Positions 10,834 through 26,225 are shown, counted from the first letter of the stretch. The stretch: DNA of 64,000 nt from Owenia fusiformis (GCA_903813345.2 CAIIXF020000008.1:18524822-18588821), one strand, 5' to 3'. Translations and numbers: made by a program. Notes: generated by a model not told the origin, from the sequence alone.

Positions 10834-11238
10834 ATGGATTCCTACTCTATGCAAGAATCTGAGGCTTATGGAGTGCCAGAGAGAGAACAGACTCCTGATC
10901 GGGAGCAAACCATTGAACTACTAGATGTTGCCTACAGAAAGTTCACCAAGGCCTGTGACCAGCTACTGGTGATTGATGACCGAACCAAGACGGTAGAGGT
11001 GCGCTACAAGCGAGCCAAGGAGAATCACAGAGAAGCTCATCGCTACTCTCTACGTCTACAGCTATCCACACTCAGCAACATGAAGATGATGTTCTACTAC
11101 TACGCTCAAGAGATGGCTGAAGTGGTCCAAGAATTGAAGACCAAAGTTCAACAGATGGAAGCCCAAGATTCTGATGCTGAGTCTGAATATTCATTCATTG
11201 ATGAAGAAGATGAAGATGATGAAGATATGGATGAATGA
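10834..11238 (+). CDS. Histone-hairpin family protein, copy 5
   Basis: Intronless 134-residue ORF, ATG in CACAATGG. Core as in the others with Thr for Met in the DRTKM segment and Ala for Val after QQME. Longest acidic tail (IDEEDEDDEDMDE). It lies about 290 bp from pecanex exon 5, on the opposite strand. Confidence 0.85.
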   Translation: MDSYSMQESEAYGVPEREQTPDREQTIELLDVAYRKFTKACDQLLVIDDRTKTVEVRYKRAKENHREAHRYSLRLQLSTLSNMKMMFYYYAQEMAEVVQELKTKVQQMEAQDSDAESEYSFIDEEDEDDEDMDE

Positions 11239-11309
11239 AGAAGCAGATGTTTTCAACCAGAAATTCAACATCCCTGATACAGCGGCTGCTCCAATGGTTT
11301 GAAGAAAAC

Positions 11310-11371
11310 AGCCCTTTTCAGGGCTACAAAAGGTCCTTTTCAGGACCATCAAATACTTACAAAAGAGAAAT
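11310..11371 (+). terminator. Histone-type 3' hairpins of copy 5
   Basis: AGCCCTTTTCAGGGCT at 11310-11325 and GGTCCTTTTCAGGACC at 11332-11347, both fully paired, then ATCA in place of ACCA, and CAAAAGAGAAA about 14 nt on. Confidence 0.87.
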
Positions 11372-11524
11372 TGGTGATGACTTGGTCCAGTTTTTGTGTA
11401 TGAGGAGATTGCATAAAAAATTGTCCCTATGTTAACTTCAAAGGCAAAAGTCACAGGATTCAATCCTGTAATTTTAAATAATTCCAACTTTAGAATTAAA
11501 AGATGGTATGCTTTGCTTTGTTAC

Positions 11525-11614
11525 CTGAATTCTCCTGCTTTGTTGCGGGGACATTCTTAATAGTGGAACTACTTGTATCTTCTGATTCAATGTGGTGAAC
11601 ATCAACTTTCAAAT
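11525..11614 (-). CDS. PCNX: Pecanex, coding exon 5 (90 nt, phase 1-1)
   Basis: Acceptor TTTCAG at 11615-11620 (minus strand) and donor AG|GTAACA just below 11525. It encodes about 30 hydrophilic residues beginning DLKVDVHHIESEDTSSST, with no stop, joining in frame to the exons on both sides. It is part of the acidic/Ser-rich linker. The 10.5 kb intron that follows holds the histone-hairpin gene cluster. Confidence 0.75.
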
Positions 11615-12229
11615 CTGAAATGTATTTCAAAAATAAGGCATCAAGAAACATAAATGGCAACATTAAAAAAAATACATAAAATTGTGAAAAGCTATTAAAT
11701 GAAATAAAATTAATATTAGGAAAAATCCATATCATTTTTGGATCGATAATTTTTTTGCCTCACCTGGCAGTGAAACTGGTAACTACCTACTGGCACTTTG
11801 GTAATTCAATCGCAGCGCTTAATGATCTTAAACACATTAGCACAGGAACACTGCTCTGATTGGTGGCTGCCTATGGCAATTAGGTTTAACATTTTTTTAG
11901 AAAGCAGACAACCAAGGAATGGTAGTAGACAAGAAATACCAAATAATTGAACAAAACCTGTAAACAAACTTCAAACAAGTACAGAGAGTCATTTGCCTGT
12001 ATCTATATACATGTACAGTATATCAATTTCCAATTAAGCTACACGAGCAGTGTATCCATCAGGTCAAGATACATGCAAGTCTTAGCTGGCCTTGAGCTAA
12101 ACTAATGAGTGCGCTCTCGGCATATCGGTCGACACTTATGTCATACCCTATTTTGTTGAGTTAGCTTGAAAAAATCCTTTAAAGAACCAAAATATGCCAT
12201 TTCAAAATAAAATAAAGTATCTAGCATAC

Positions 12230-12331
12230 CTCTTTTATTTAGGCCAGTGGCTGTACTGAACTCTTCTCTGGCTAATATCTCCATGTTCTCCATTGAGTCA
12301 ACGGGTGTACCCCTGCGCATACTACCACTTT
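12230..12331 (-). CDS. PCNX: Pecanex, coding exon 4 (102 nt, phase 1-1)
   Basis: Acceptor AATTGCAG, donor AGAG|GTATGC. It encodes about 34 residues beginning ESGSMRRGTPVDSMENMEIL, in frame with the neighbouring exons. Its donor has the same AGAG|GTATG form as the exon 3 donor that has been amplified upstream. Confidence 0.78.
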
Positions 12332-12528
12332 CTGCAATTATAAAAGTGAATATCATATTTGTGTGCATTTTTAAAAGGAAGGGTTAGTTTTATGATTAAT
12401 CCATGAGATGCTCCTTTTTCACATTAATTAATTAATTATTCAAAAATTCAGGTTGAATTCTATCTTTTTGATTTTGTTATGATTACACATTTCAAAATTA
12501 TTTGGATATTTCATATCAGGGACTTAGT

Positions 12529-13755
12529 ACATACCTCTACTATCTGTCATACTGGCCCTTGAGCTACATAGTACTGGGGGTGTAATACATACCTCTACTA
12601 TCTGCCATACTGGCCCTAGAACTACATAGTACTGGGGGTGTAATACATACCTCTACTATCTGCCATACTGGCCCTAGAGCTACATAGCACTGGGGGTGTA
12701 ATACATACCTCTACTATCTGCCATACTGGCCCTAGAGCTACATAGCACTGGGGGTGTAATACATACCTCTACTATCTGCCATACTGGCCCTTGAGCTACA
12801 TAGTACTGGGGGTGTAATACATACCTCTGCTATCTGCCATACTGGCCCTAGAACTACATAGTACTGGGGGTGTAATACATACCTCTACTATCTGCCATAC
12901 TGGCCCTAGAACTACATAGTACTGGGGGTGTAATACATACCTCTACTATCTGCCATACTGGCCCTAGAACTACATAGTACTGGGGGTGTAATACATACCT
13001 CTACTATCTGCCATACTGGCCCTAGAACTACATAGTACTGGGGGTGTAATACATACCTCTGCTATCTGCCATACTGGCCCTTGAGCTACATAGTACTGGG
13101 GGTGTAATACATACCTCTACTATCTGCCATACTGGCCCTAGAACTACATAGTACTGGGGGTGTAATACATACCTCTGCTATCTGCCATACTGGCCCTTGA
13201 GCTACATAGTACTGGGGGTGTAATACATACCTCTGCTATCTGCCATACTGGCCCTTGAGCTACATAGTACTGGGGGTGTTATACATATACCTCTACTATC
13301 TGCCATACTGGCCCTTGAGCTACATAGTACTGGGGGTGTAATACATATACCTCTACTATCTGCCATACTGGCCCTAGAGTTACATAGTACTGGGGGTGTA
13401 ATACATACCTCTGCTATCTGCCATACTGGCCCTAGAGCTATATAGTACTGGGGGTGTAATACATACCTCTACTATCTGCCATACTGGCCCTAGAGCTACA
13501 TAGTACTGGGGGTGTAATACATACCTCTACTATCTGCCATACTGGCCCTAGAACTACATAGTACTTGGGGTGTAATACATACCTCTGCTATCTGCCATAC
13601 TGGCCCTAGAACTACATAGTACTTGGGGTGTAATACATACCTCTGCTATCTGCCATACTGGCCCTTGAGCTACATAGTACTTGGGGTGTAATACATACCT
13701 CTACTATCTGCCATACTGGCCCTAGAGCTACATAGTACTGGGGGTGTAATACTGC
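12529..13755 (-). repeat. 58-bp array of exon end plus splice donor, 21 copies
   Basis: Read on the minus strand, each unit holds ATTACACCCCCAG, then 39 nt equal to the last 39 nt of pecanex exon 3, then GAG|GTATGT. Donors occur from 13698 down to 12534, 20 periods of 58 bp apart (two units carry an extra TA). The recurrent differences between units fall at a few positions, which suggests array-wide copying. Confidence 0.95.
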
Positions 13756-13811
13756 TAGCATGCTGTGTTGAAGAACTTAGAACAGTCAGCTCAATACCCT
13801 CTGAAGTTTCC
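13699..13811 (-). CDS. PCNX: Pecanex, coding exon 3, conserved TPPV-CSSR motif
   Basis: Acceptor TTTTTAG at 13812 upward, donor GAG|GTATGT at 13698 downward; enters phase 2, leaves phase 1. The residues read ETSEGIELTVLSSSTQ, then HASSITPPVLCSSRASMADS and R. From memory, vertebrate PCNX1 has a similar TPPV-CSSR motif at this place. The last 39 nt plus the donor and first intron bases form the unit of the 58-bp array directly downstream; only this first donor gives a productive simple transcript. Confidence 0.82.
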
Positions 13812-14202
13812 CTAAAAATTGAAATCATTTTCAAGATAACTATACAGTCTAAATTAATATATATGATTGAGGAAAAAATTAATATTTGTATTTCAGAAAA
13901 TCTTCTTCTCCCAAATCAAAGCAGAAATTCTTTCCTTTACCTCGAAAAATATGATGCTCATTTTTGAAAATTGAAGGTCAAAACAGACTACAACAAGACA
14001 CTTGTTTATCACAGGAGTGACAAATATCGCACTTTGAAGAGCAAAATGGCTGGCATGTAATTTATCCAACAAGCCCAAAACCTAATCAGGTCTAAGTATT
14101 AGTCTGGTCTTGCATCTTAGATTCATGGGGTGCCCAGTCGTACACTCAGCAAAACAAATCAACAATATACCACTTTTCCAAAGTGCAATAAAATTGACCT
14201 AC

Positions 14203-14408
14203 CCTTGCGTATGTGACTTTGGTCCTGTAGTAGTGCTGACACTTTCTCTCTTGCCCACAGAACCCTCCTCATCCTCAACTTCTTCTTCAATACACTCACT
14301 CGTATCAAACATGTGGTGCAAGCGGAAGTTTAAGATCTTCACCGTCGTAAACAGAACTCCGATGAATCCACAGTATATTGTCCAGATTATCACAGATGGC
14401 GCCAATGA
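14203..14408 (-). CDS. PCNX: Pecanex, coding exon 2, second membrane segment
   Basis: Acceptor TTTTCCAG, donor AAGG|GTAGGT; enters phase 0, leaves phase 2. It encodes a hydrophobic segment (SVIIWTIYCGFIGVLFTTVK), then ILNFRLHHMFD, which matches the pattern at the same place in animal pecanex proteins (membrane helix then K-hydrophobic-N-RLH). An acidic stretch (EEEVEDEEG) and a Ser/Thr-rich tail follow. Confidence 0.9.
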
Positions 14409-17725
<3,317 letters not shown>

Positions 17726-18764
17726 TAGATATCGGCATTCATAAAATGTCTGAATATTAAAGATAAAAGCTGCTGTTCCCATGGGTGTAGCGCTATTTTT
17801 CTCAGTAGTATGCCACCACCACAGGAACAAGAGTTGAGTGAATAAAAAAACGAGCATCCAGGGGGGTCTGGGGGTTCTCCCCCAAGAAAATTTTGAAATT
17901 TGGTTGTATTTGGGGCGAATTTGCAACCATCTGGTACGCCTGTGCGTACTGGGCGCTACGCCCATGGTTCCCATCTTCCATATCTTGCATCAAGTTGCTT
18001 GCCCTTCACTTAGGTTTACTTCATACTAGACATTCAATGTCTTGTTGTATCCAGGTGTTTAGACAGAGTTTACTGTTTTAGCTTGAGATAAAATCTATTG
18101 TTTAATATGTTGGATATTATTAAACATTTTATATGTCCTAAAATTATCAGGGTAGTAAAGATATGCCTACATACATACATAAAATAAAGTGTTAAATGGA
18201 GTTTATTTATTGGTTGTTCTCAGAGTTGGAATTAAACCTGTGCTCAATTGTTCTAATTTTTGTTGATAAGAACAATACTTTAAGTCATAAATAAGTGAAA
18301 AGGAGGAACTTTAGTCAGACATTTCAGATAATCTTCTAGGAAGGGGAGAGTAAGACTAAGTTGACAGCTGATGGCTTTTACATGCCTATCAATGTGTTAG
18401 TATTTGCGTGTCAACAATTATTGAGTGTTATATATTGTATTATATGTGAGATTTTATAATGTTGAAGTTGAACCAACCGCAATATCTAAAAATCTATATG
18501 TTTATGCATATCGGCCACACCTTCGAAAATGAAGATTTTATTATTGTTTTCGCAGCTAGAGCTCAAAAATTATTGAAAAACATACATCTGTTGTTTATGA
18601 TAAACTGTTTGATACTGACAGATTAAATGGGAGATCACGATTCCCCCATTGAAATGTTGTGTATATCATGCTGATAGTTAACTAATCATTTATTCATTAG
18701 CCGAACTATTACTCAAAGTTCAATGTTATTTCCCTGATGTATTTAACCTTGTTCCAATAATATC

Positions 18765-18958
18765 AGTGATCTCCCCAGCATTAAACCAAGTGGGCGCTTC
18801 ACCCACTTGAGATTTGAATAAATAGCATGCACCCACCTGATAATCCATTTGCACCCACTTGAAAATAAGAAAAATCATGAATAATAGGCATATTTTGACC
18901 AAATTTGGTCTAAATTGAATTTTGCATCCACTTGAGATATAATCCTGGGGAGAACACT
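18765..18958. mobile_element. MITE, CTCCCCAG family, copy A
   Basis: Inverted ends AGTGATCTCCCCAG and CTGGGGAGAACACT, with AAGTGGGCG/CACCCACTTGAG inside. Related copies near 34790-34945, 41348-41508, 43321-44252 and 61150-61315. Confidence 0.75.
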
Positions 18959-19490
18959 GAATATACAGTACAAGTAGGCTCAGCTGTTTTGAACAGTAAC
19001 GCAATAAATCAAATAACATTAAAGAGAATTCAAGTTTTTACATCTGAAATTCTAAAACCCATGTGGGTATTTATTTATCATTGAAGCATCTCAAGCTCAT
19101 ATGATAAAGAAGACAGAAAAATATTTCTCGGGTTATTTATTTTTTGATGCAATTCGACTTTGCTGTACATCATTTAGTCTAATTTGTCAATGTGACAAAT
19201 CATCAACATTCCGCTGAGTTCATAAACAACATTTAAAGTACAAATACATAACTTCGTAAATCAATACATTTAACAGGTAAAATGAAACATTACTTTAGAA
19301 TACCACACCACCATTGAAAGGTTTGGCTTAAATCTTACAGTTGATTAAACCCAAAATCATAATTTTCTGGAATCATAATTTGTTAAAAACTGGATGTTTG
19401 ATATGAGGTGTGTTGTGAAATAGAAACCATCCCATAAAAGATTTAATGTCAGAGAAATAGAGCAGATAAGAGTATAAAGTAAAACCTATA

Positions 19491-19680
19491 CAGTGAAACC
19501 TATATATCCAGACACCTTTCTAATCCAAATTCCTCGCAATATGAACACTCTTTCTCAGTCCAACTTTGTTATTATCTCCCATTGACTCACGTATTAAGAA
19601 AACCTTGAAATGTGAACAGCTACTTAGCCGAACACTTTGGATTGGTCCCAGTGGCATTCAGATAAGACAGGTTTTACTGT
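19491..19680. mobile_element. TA-flanked MITE, CAGTGAAACC family
   Basis: TA on both sides, ends CAGTGAAACCTATA and GACAGGTTTTACTG. Another copy at 23541-23705 and further ones at 55311-55525; single ends near 19805, 26623, 54709 and 57549. The TA duplication suggests a Tc1/mariner-type source. Confidence 0.7.
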
Positions 19681-20889
19681 ATATCAGAACACTAAATCTC
19701 ATCTCATTTCTATTCTCCCAAATATTTTTAAATACATATATAGTACTATGAATACCTGCTTTTAAATACAAACACTTTTGGCCAGTTCTATGTGGTTCAG
19801 ATTACACTAGTTAGACAGGTTTTACTGTATGAGAAATATGTGAAATACACTTTAATATGATAAAAATGAAATTAGAAACTCCACTTTCTAATTTTAGCTG
19901 AACACCACAAAATGTCTGATAATAAGATTTAAGTTTTATGAAGCAGAATATGTGAATAGAAGTTATAGAACTGTGTCAGGATATGTCAATGACATTTTCT
20001 TCAGAAAGTCCTCTGTAACCACATCCTTGATAAAGTCTCAGTGACCTATAGTACATATATACATGTTTTTGACACACCTGTGGCTAGAACTTCCTTTGTT
20101 ACTATAATCTGGTTTTCTTTAGAAGGAATTACAGGAAGGGGTTTTATTGCAGAAGACAATGTGAAATTAATGTTTCCTGTTGTTTTTTAACCAAAATCGC
20201 TTGCTGTTCTGGAGAGTTTTGCAATTGTTTCCAAATTTAAATGATGATTTTCAATAATTTCACTCAAACTGTTGTTTTTATTCGTTTCGCCTATTGTTAC
20301 TTTTCTAATGAAATTACTGAAAAACATAGAATTAAGTGAGATACTATCACCAGCATGCTCGGCAGGTGTGATGTCTCACTTTTGTCTGTGTATTTCCAGA
20401 CAGACAAACACTAGATGGATTGATTTGATGGATTAATGTTTCTTGGTATGAAAAACTAGAGCTTTTGGACATGCTGGATAAGTTTTAAGGTTGCCATTTT
20501 TGATTTTTAGGTACATAATACAGTGCCTTGTGTTCCTTTTGATTCTAATAAAAAAAGTAAATATTTTGCATTTTAAACAACCTCTTTGACTAGGTTCTAT
20601 TAATGGATTTTGTGGTTAATATATGTAGACAATATAAAGGATATTGGGCTGGTTCCATATTAGGGATCTCTCCCATCCTGCTTGGTTACTTGGTATACAT
20701 TAGAAAACCACAATGCCCAGGGAACTGAAAAGATATCTGATAAACGGCTCATATCCAAGTTTGGAAAAATATCAAATGAAGGGTTAAGATAAACGATAAA
20801 GTCAGGGCAAGTTTATAATTAGTTACTCTGGAATTAAGTCTTGTTTTATGTATCCTGTCATAGAACCCAACTAAGTTCTCAAATACTCA

Positions 20890-21120
20890 ATGAGAAAATT
20901 CATAAAAAGGTGTCCATGTGAGATGTATAAGGGGTGGTGATTTAGGGAATTTATACAAGGGTAGGTGTGGCCAAGTGGGAAATTTATAAAGGGGCTGCAC
21001 AGTACCAATATATAATGGGGTAAGAAATATATAAAGGGGTGGCTAGGTAGGAAAAATATAAGGGGTGGCCATGTGGGAAACACTAGTATAGGGTGCTCAG
21101 GTAGATGATCCATATACATG
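20890..21120. repeat. Degenerate short tandem repeat
   Basis: Loose repeats of a TATAAAGGGGTGG-like word, about 20-35 bp apart. No gene seen. Confidence 0.5.
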
Positions 21121-22069
21121 TACTTAATACATAAATATAGAAATGTAGCTGAACATCCAGAAATATATAATATCATATTATCCTATTGAATAATCATAAT
21201 CACAAATTAATACACATTTTTGAATGCTAAATGATTTATGTCATAAATGATATTTATTAATATTGAGTCAATAGTACAAAATAACAAATTATGATATCAC
21301 AAAATTCACTTTTTTAAGTTAAATTTGTCTCACATGATAACAGAGATATCTTGTTTACTTCCTTCTTGGCTCTTGGTTTTGTTTCATTCTATCTGTAAAT
21401 AACCATGCTTTATCTGCTTATCAAGTTAGCAAGGTTTAGCATACTTAAAGGGGAAAACCGGGTATAAAAGGAAGAGGGAACAGCTAATTACAGTCAATTA
21501 TGTCTGTTGAAAATGTTTGAATCACTGAAACCAGTAAATTTATTTTGATTTTGCCAATATCATGAATTCTAGGAAGTATCAAAGACCCAAATTTGCTACA
21601 GTCATGTATGAAACCATAATGAATACAAATATGAAATCATATTCAAGTATTATGTAGTACATTTCAAGCAAACTTGAAAATAAATATTTTAAAGGTCTCA
21701 TTAAATATGAGCAGTTGGATGTGGATTTAATTTCAAATTGACCAATAGCCTGCAATGCTCTCAGGTCAGAGGTTAAAACATGTAAACATAGCAGCAATAT
21801 GCCTTGTGCTTGTGTTTATAAATGACCCCACTACTGCTAAGCCACATCCTCTGCTGACAGCTGATTGGCTGCTTGCTATCTGGTAGGCATTTCACATGTT
21901 ACATAAGACACCCGGGTGTAGCAATTAACTGAAGTTTTCCCCTTTAAGGGAATAACATTATAGAGATATTGCTCACTTATTGCAAACTGCATTCAAATCG
22001 ACTGGAAAATTAATGGTGTCATAGTAGTTTTCCATCTATTTCTGGATTAGTTGAGGAAGGGGGAGTCTA

Positions 22070-22190
22070 GCTACAAGTCCCTGTGACCCCCCCCCCCCCC
22101 ACTGCTCGTCTAAACAACTTCTCACAGGGAGGTGTAAAGTAGGGGGATCACACTACTAGGATCACAAGGGCATGTAGCTAGACTTGGGAA
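22070..22190. mobile_element. Foldback MITE, CTAGCTACAAG family
   Basis: Ends TCTAGCTACAAGTCCCTGTG and its inverted form GCATGTAGCTAGAC, with a C-run near the middle. Related segments at 22283-22400, 32500-32580 and 54490-54620. Confidence 0.65.
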
Positions 22191-22282
22191 GGGGATAGTC
22201 TAAATCATACATCAAACCCATATGCCTTATTTACCTCCCCCACCCCCCACCCAACCCTTATGAGAATGGCTCAATGCAAGAC

Positions 22283-22400
22283 TAGTCTAGCTACAAGCCC
22301 TTGTGAGCCCCCCCCCCCCCATTACATAGCTCCCCACCTGTGTAAAAGGTGTGCTGTCGAGTAGTTGGAGGGGGGTCACAGGAGGGACTTGGACTGAGAT
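22283..22400. mobile_element. Foldback MITE, CTAGCTACAAG family, second copy
   Basis: Begins GTCTAGCTACAAGCCCTTGT; the opposite end (GGGGTCACAGGAGGGACTTG) is diverged. Confidence 0.55.
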
Positions 22401-23540
22401 TATCAATAGACTTGACTATCCTGGTTGGAGAGGTTAGGGTTGATTGCCATTTTGGTAGTACTAGGTTCACCAAGTACATTGCCATTATGTAATCAAGTTG
22501 CAAATTATTTCCTTGCATGTTGTCTTATGGATAGCAGTGGTCAGTCAACCACACAGTCTCAAGAACTGGCTCAAAGTACTGTATTAATATACCTACATGT
22601 TGCTGTTGATTCTTGGATCTGTGTACCAGACTGTGCACAAATGTTTTAGCTTTAGGGAGTAAATTGCTTATTTGTTTGATTGCAATCCTTATGATTAGTG
22701 CAGTTATAACCAGTATACATATTGGGGTTATTCAGTACAAAGCTTTATATAGGACATTGATTTACTTGTACTGTACTTGCCAAAAGCAAACCTTACAAAT
22801 AGTTTCATTTTTTCTTTATTAAGAGAGCTGTTTAGTTCACCCGAGTTGCCCTGAGTGTTAAAATCTCATAGATGACATCAATGTAGATGAAACTCTCTTT
22901 TAAAGGAGCAAAATAAAACTGTTAGAAAGGGCATCAGATTAAAATATATTACGGACATATACAAAACATATAAGGAGTTTCAGGAAGTCTTGACCTTCCC
23001 CACCTAACTACTGAACATATTTTTCTGTCCGGTGTTTGATAAAGAAGCAATTAAGACATATGAAAAGAAGTAAATACGAGATGGCAATATTACATGCTCC
23101 TTCAATTATGAGTCCTATTTATTAGTTCCTCTTGCTAGGGCAGTAGGTTCATTCACTTCAATAATAGGATTACTTTAATCATGTTACATTATAATTCATC
23201 CGTAATGTGAAATTTTGCCGCTTATATTGTATTTGTTCCTTCGAGGAAAACTTCATTTCCGGAGGATGGTCTTGTACTAAGTTCTTGTAATGGTTCTTCC
23301 CCATTGTGATACCATCAGAGTCTGATAGATGAGGAAGGTCCCCAGTCCTTCCCAAATGCTCTCACCAGAAATAATTTGTTTGTGGTAGAGACTGTTTCAG
23401 TAGTAAGGGTTCAATGGTGGTAACTTTTTTTATCATCCATATTAAAGATATAATTAATCAGCAGGTTCATACTTTGCCAACAATCATGGCTAATATGGAA
23501 GACTGTGGTGCTCCAAAACAGTCTAAAAACTAAGCAACTA

Positions 23541-23705
23541 CAGTGAAACCTATAAATTGGAATACCTTGAAGTGGAACACCTCTGTTAGTAGAACAATTT
23601 TTAGAGTCCCAAGAACAACTGACTTAATGTTAAATGAGCCTGTATAGGTAGTAGTGGAAGACTTTTAGAAGTACCAAAGGTGTTTTAATTAGACAGGTTT
23701 TACTG
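23541..23705. mobile_element. TA-flanked MITE, CAGTGAAACC family
   Basis: Flanked by TA, ends CAGTGAAACC and TTAGACAGGTTTTACTG, ~165 bp. Confidence 0.75.
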
Positions 23706-26225
23706 TACCCATTTCATCTACTGCTTTCATGGGTCTTTGGAAAGTTGGAAACATCGAGGACATGTAAATATCATGATTATTCCATACTAGCTCTTTAAAC
23801 TCTGTCTGTTGAACCCATCCCACTTCCTGTTAAAAGAATAAAATAAAACTACTATAGTTTAATCAGCAGATATAATAGACTTTGTGTGAACATCTCTTGA
23901 AATATACCCCTGGGTTCGTCGATAAAAAACATGGTGATTTTTCATGAATGCAATAATTGCAAGTTAAACATGATTAAGATCTAGGCCTTGATTAAAATAT
24001 CATATTGTTCATAGTTTTATTCTAAAGCTCATATCTTTTTAAATTGAAAGGCTTAGTTATATCATGTATATATGTTAAAATGTGTAATTGTCTTATTCTC
24101 ATTTTTTTCTTCTTAATTTCTCCCTTTCCATTCTGTTTCATAAAACATGGCAGTTGGGCCTGTTATGGTATTTTATTTATAAGAAACTGGTTAGGTATCT
24201 ACACCAGAATTATTCCAATGAAACATGTTAAATTAAGAAATTCCATTTAAATAATTTATTATACTTGGGTAGAGCACCATAATGAAATTTCCTAAGATCA
24301 CATTTTGAATTGTATTCAAAGTGAAAACAGCAAAGGATGAAATATGTCATTAATGTGATAAGACCAAGAGATTTTTGGAGAGAATGCAAGAAATATGCAT
24401 GATTAGATAGATGTTTTTTGTAGGGGTGTTGGTTTTATTGTTCAATGGCTTATGGTATTTTATGTAATAATGGAAATGTTCATTAGAGTCAGGTAATGAT
24501 GTCAGGTAATGGCGTAATCCACATGTAAATTATTGAATAATCAGGTACACAAGAATAGCTTGGTTAATTATTGCCACATGCATGTGGATCCAATCACGGC
24601 ATCGTGTTAACCCACCTATCCACGCCTTCTCCGTCTCTGTCCTGCATCATGGGGCATCGCCATTTATCTGCTTTTTTAACAGTTTTTGATCAGTTTTCTT
24701 CGAGAAACATTGCAAGCACCAAAGGGTCAGTTAGACAAAGATGTCTTAAGAAGCAGATCTAATCAATCTAATTGAAAGGTATATTGCTACTCCTCACATT
24801 TCATGTGTAGTGGAGATAACGTGGGATTCAATAGGATAATCTCAACCTTCTATTTCTTCATAAATGGAGTAAAACTAACAAAGAGTTTAATTAGTTTAAG
24901 TCTAATGATGTGGTCAGCAACATTGATTTTAGCCGTATTGTCACCATTGATTTTCTTATCCCTATAATTGGTGTTTGCAATCTATGAAGTGTTAAATACT
25001 TAATATACTCAGAATAGAGGTTATTTTTTTTTTTTTTTATTATTTTTTTTTTTTCTTAATATACTCAGGATAGAGGTTATGTAAATCTTAAATAGAGTTG
25101 ATTAAGGAATGAAGCTAAGAACTCCTTTGAGTTCATCTCAAATTGAAAATAGATAGATTGTATGAGATTTGCGCCAATCTATTTCTTATGAACAAATCGA
25201 TTTTTAGATGTATTTTAGTCACCCAAGTGTTCCTTTTATATCAAAGCTTCTTGCTTCTTTGTTGAGCTTTTCAATCCCTGTCATTGTTCTGGTTGACCTT
25301 GTCCCGAGCTTAAGTAGTTTGTTATTCAAACCAAGCTGAAAAACCGTGGCCTTATCTTACATCTTTATTAATGGACTGTCCGTCATATTTATCCAAGTGA
25401 TTGTTTATGTTCAATGATTTTGCAGTTTATTCTCGGAAACCACAAGAGATGCATAATATCAATGTACTTATTTTCTCGACTGGAGAAGATGTTCCTGATG
25501 TGCTATTAATATCCCCAGACAATCAATGAAAATGAATGGAGCAATTTTCTGCAGCAATCATTTTGTGATATGTGCCATCAGTATTTGGAAATGTCAAATG
25601 TCACAGACCTAAATAGGAAAAGTATAATGATCAAAATCATTTTTAGTGATATGTGCCTTCACTCTTTGGAAATGTCAAAATATTACAGATATAAATATAA
25701 AAAAAAGTACATATTCTGATCAAAATGGTCTAAATGTAAATGATCACAGATAAAAGCATAAAATGTAAATGCATCATGTACCAATATTTCCTGTTACAGC
25801 CACTGGTTGACTCTTATTATGAAACCATGAAGTAGCTTTCTTCAATGACTTTGGCATGGCTTTTAGCACAATTGAACAGGGAATAAGTTGATAAGTTAAG
25901 GATATTCTAAAATATACTACTCCTGCCATTGTATTACACAAAGCAATATAAATATTATGGCAAATGTATTTTTTATTGGAAGAGTGGCTTCTAACTCAGC
26001 CAGGTCATTCTGTTCTACTATGGGGATAGTCTTGCATCAAACCCCTCATTATGTTGCACCCTCTCTGGTACTCTTTCCCACCTTTCGATTTCCCCACCCT
26101 CTCTATGTGGGGTCTCAGTCTATGTTGCATAAGGGAAATAGATACCCTTTTCAAGTTTGATAATCCTTTTTTTTAAAGAGAGCTTAACATACTCAGTGAG
26201 TAGTTTATACTTCTATCCTTATTAG

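Noticed and set aside
12529-13755. CRISPR-like array
   Set aside because: The 58-bp units are contiguous with no unique spacers and derive from a pecanex exon; this is animal DNA.
17760-18060. Overlapping ORFs around a GGGGGGTCTGGGGGTTCTCC segment
   Set aside because: Probably a decayed repeat; open frames on both strands and no family resemblance.
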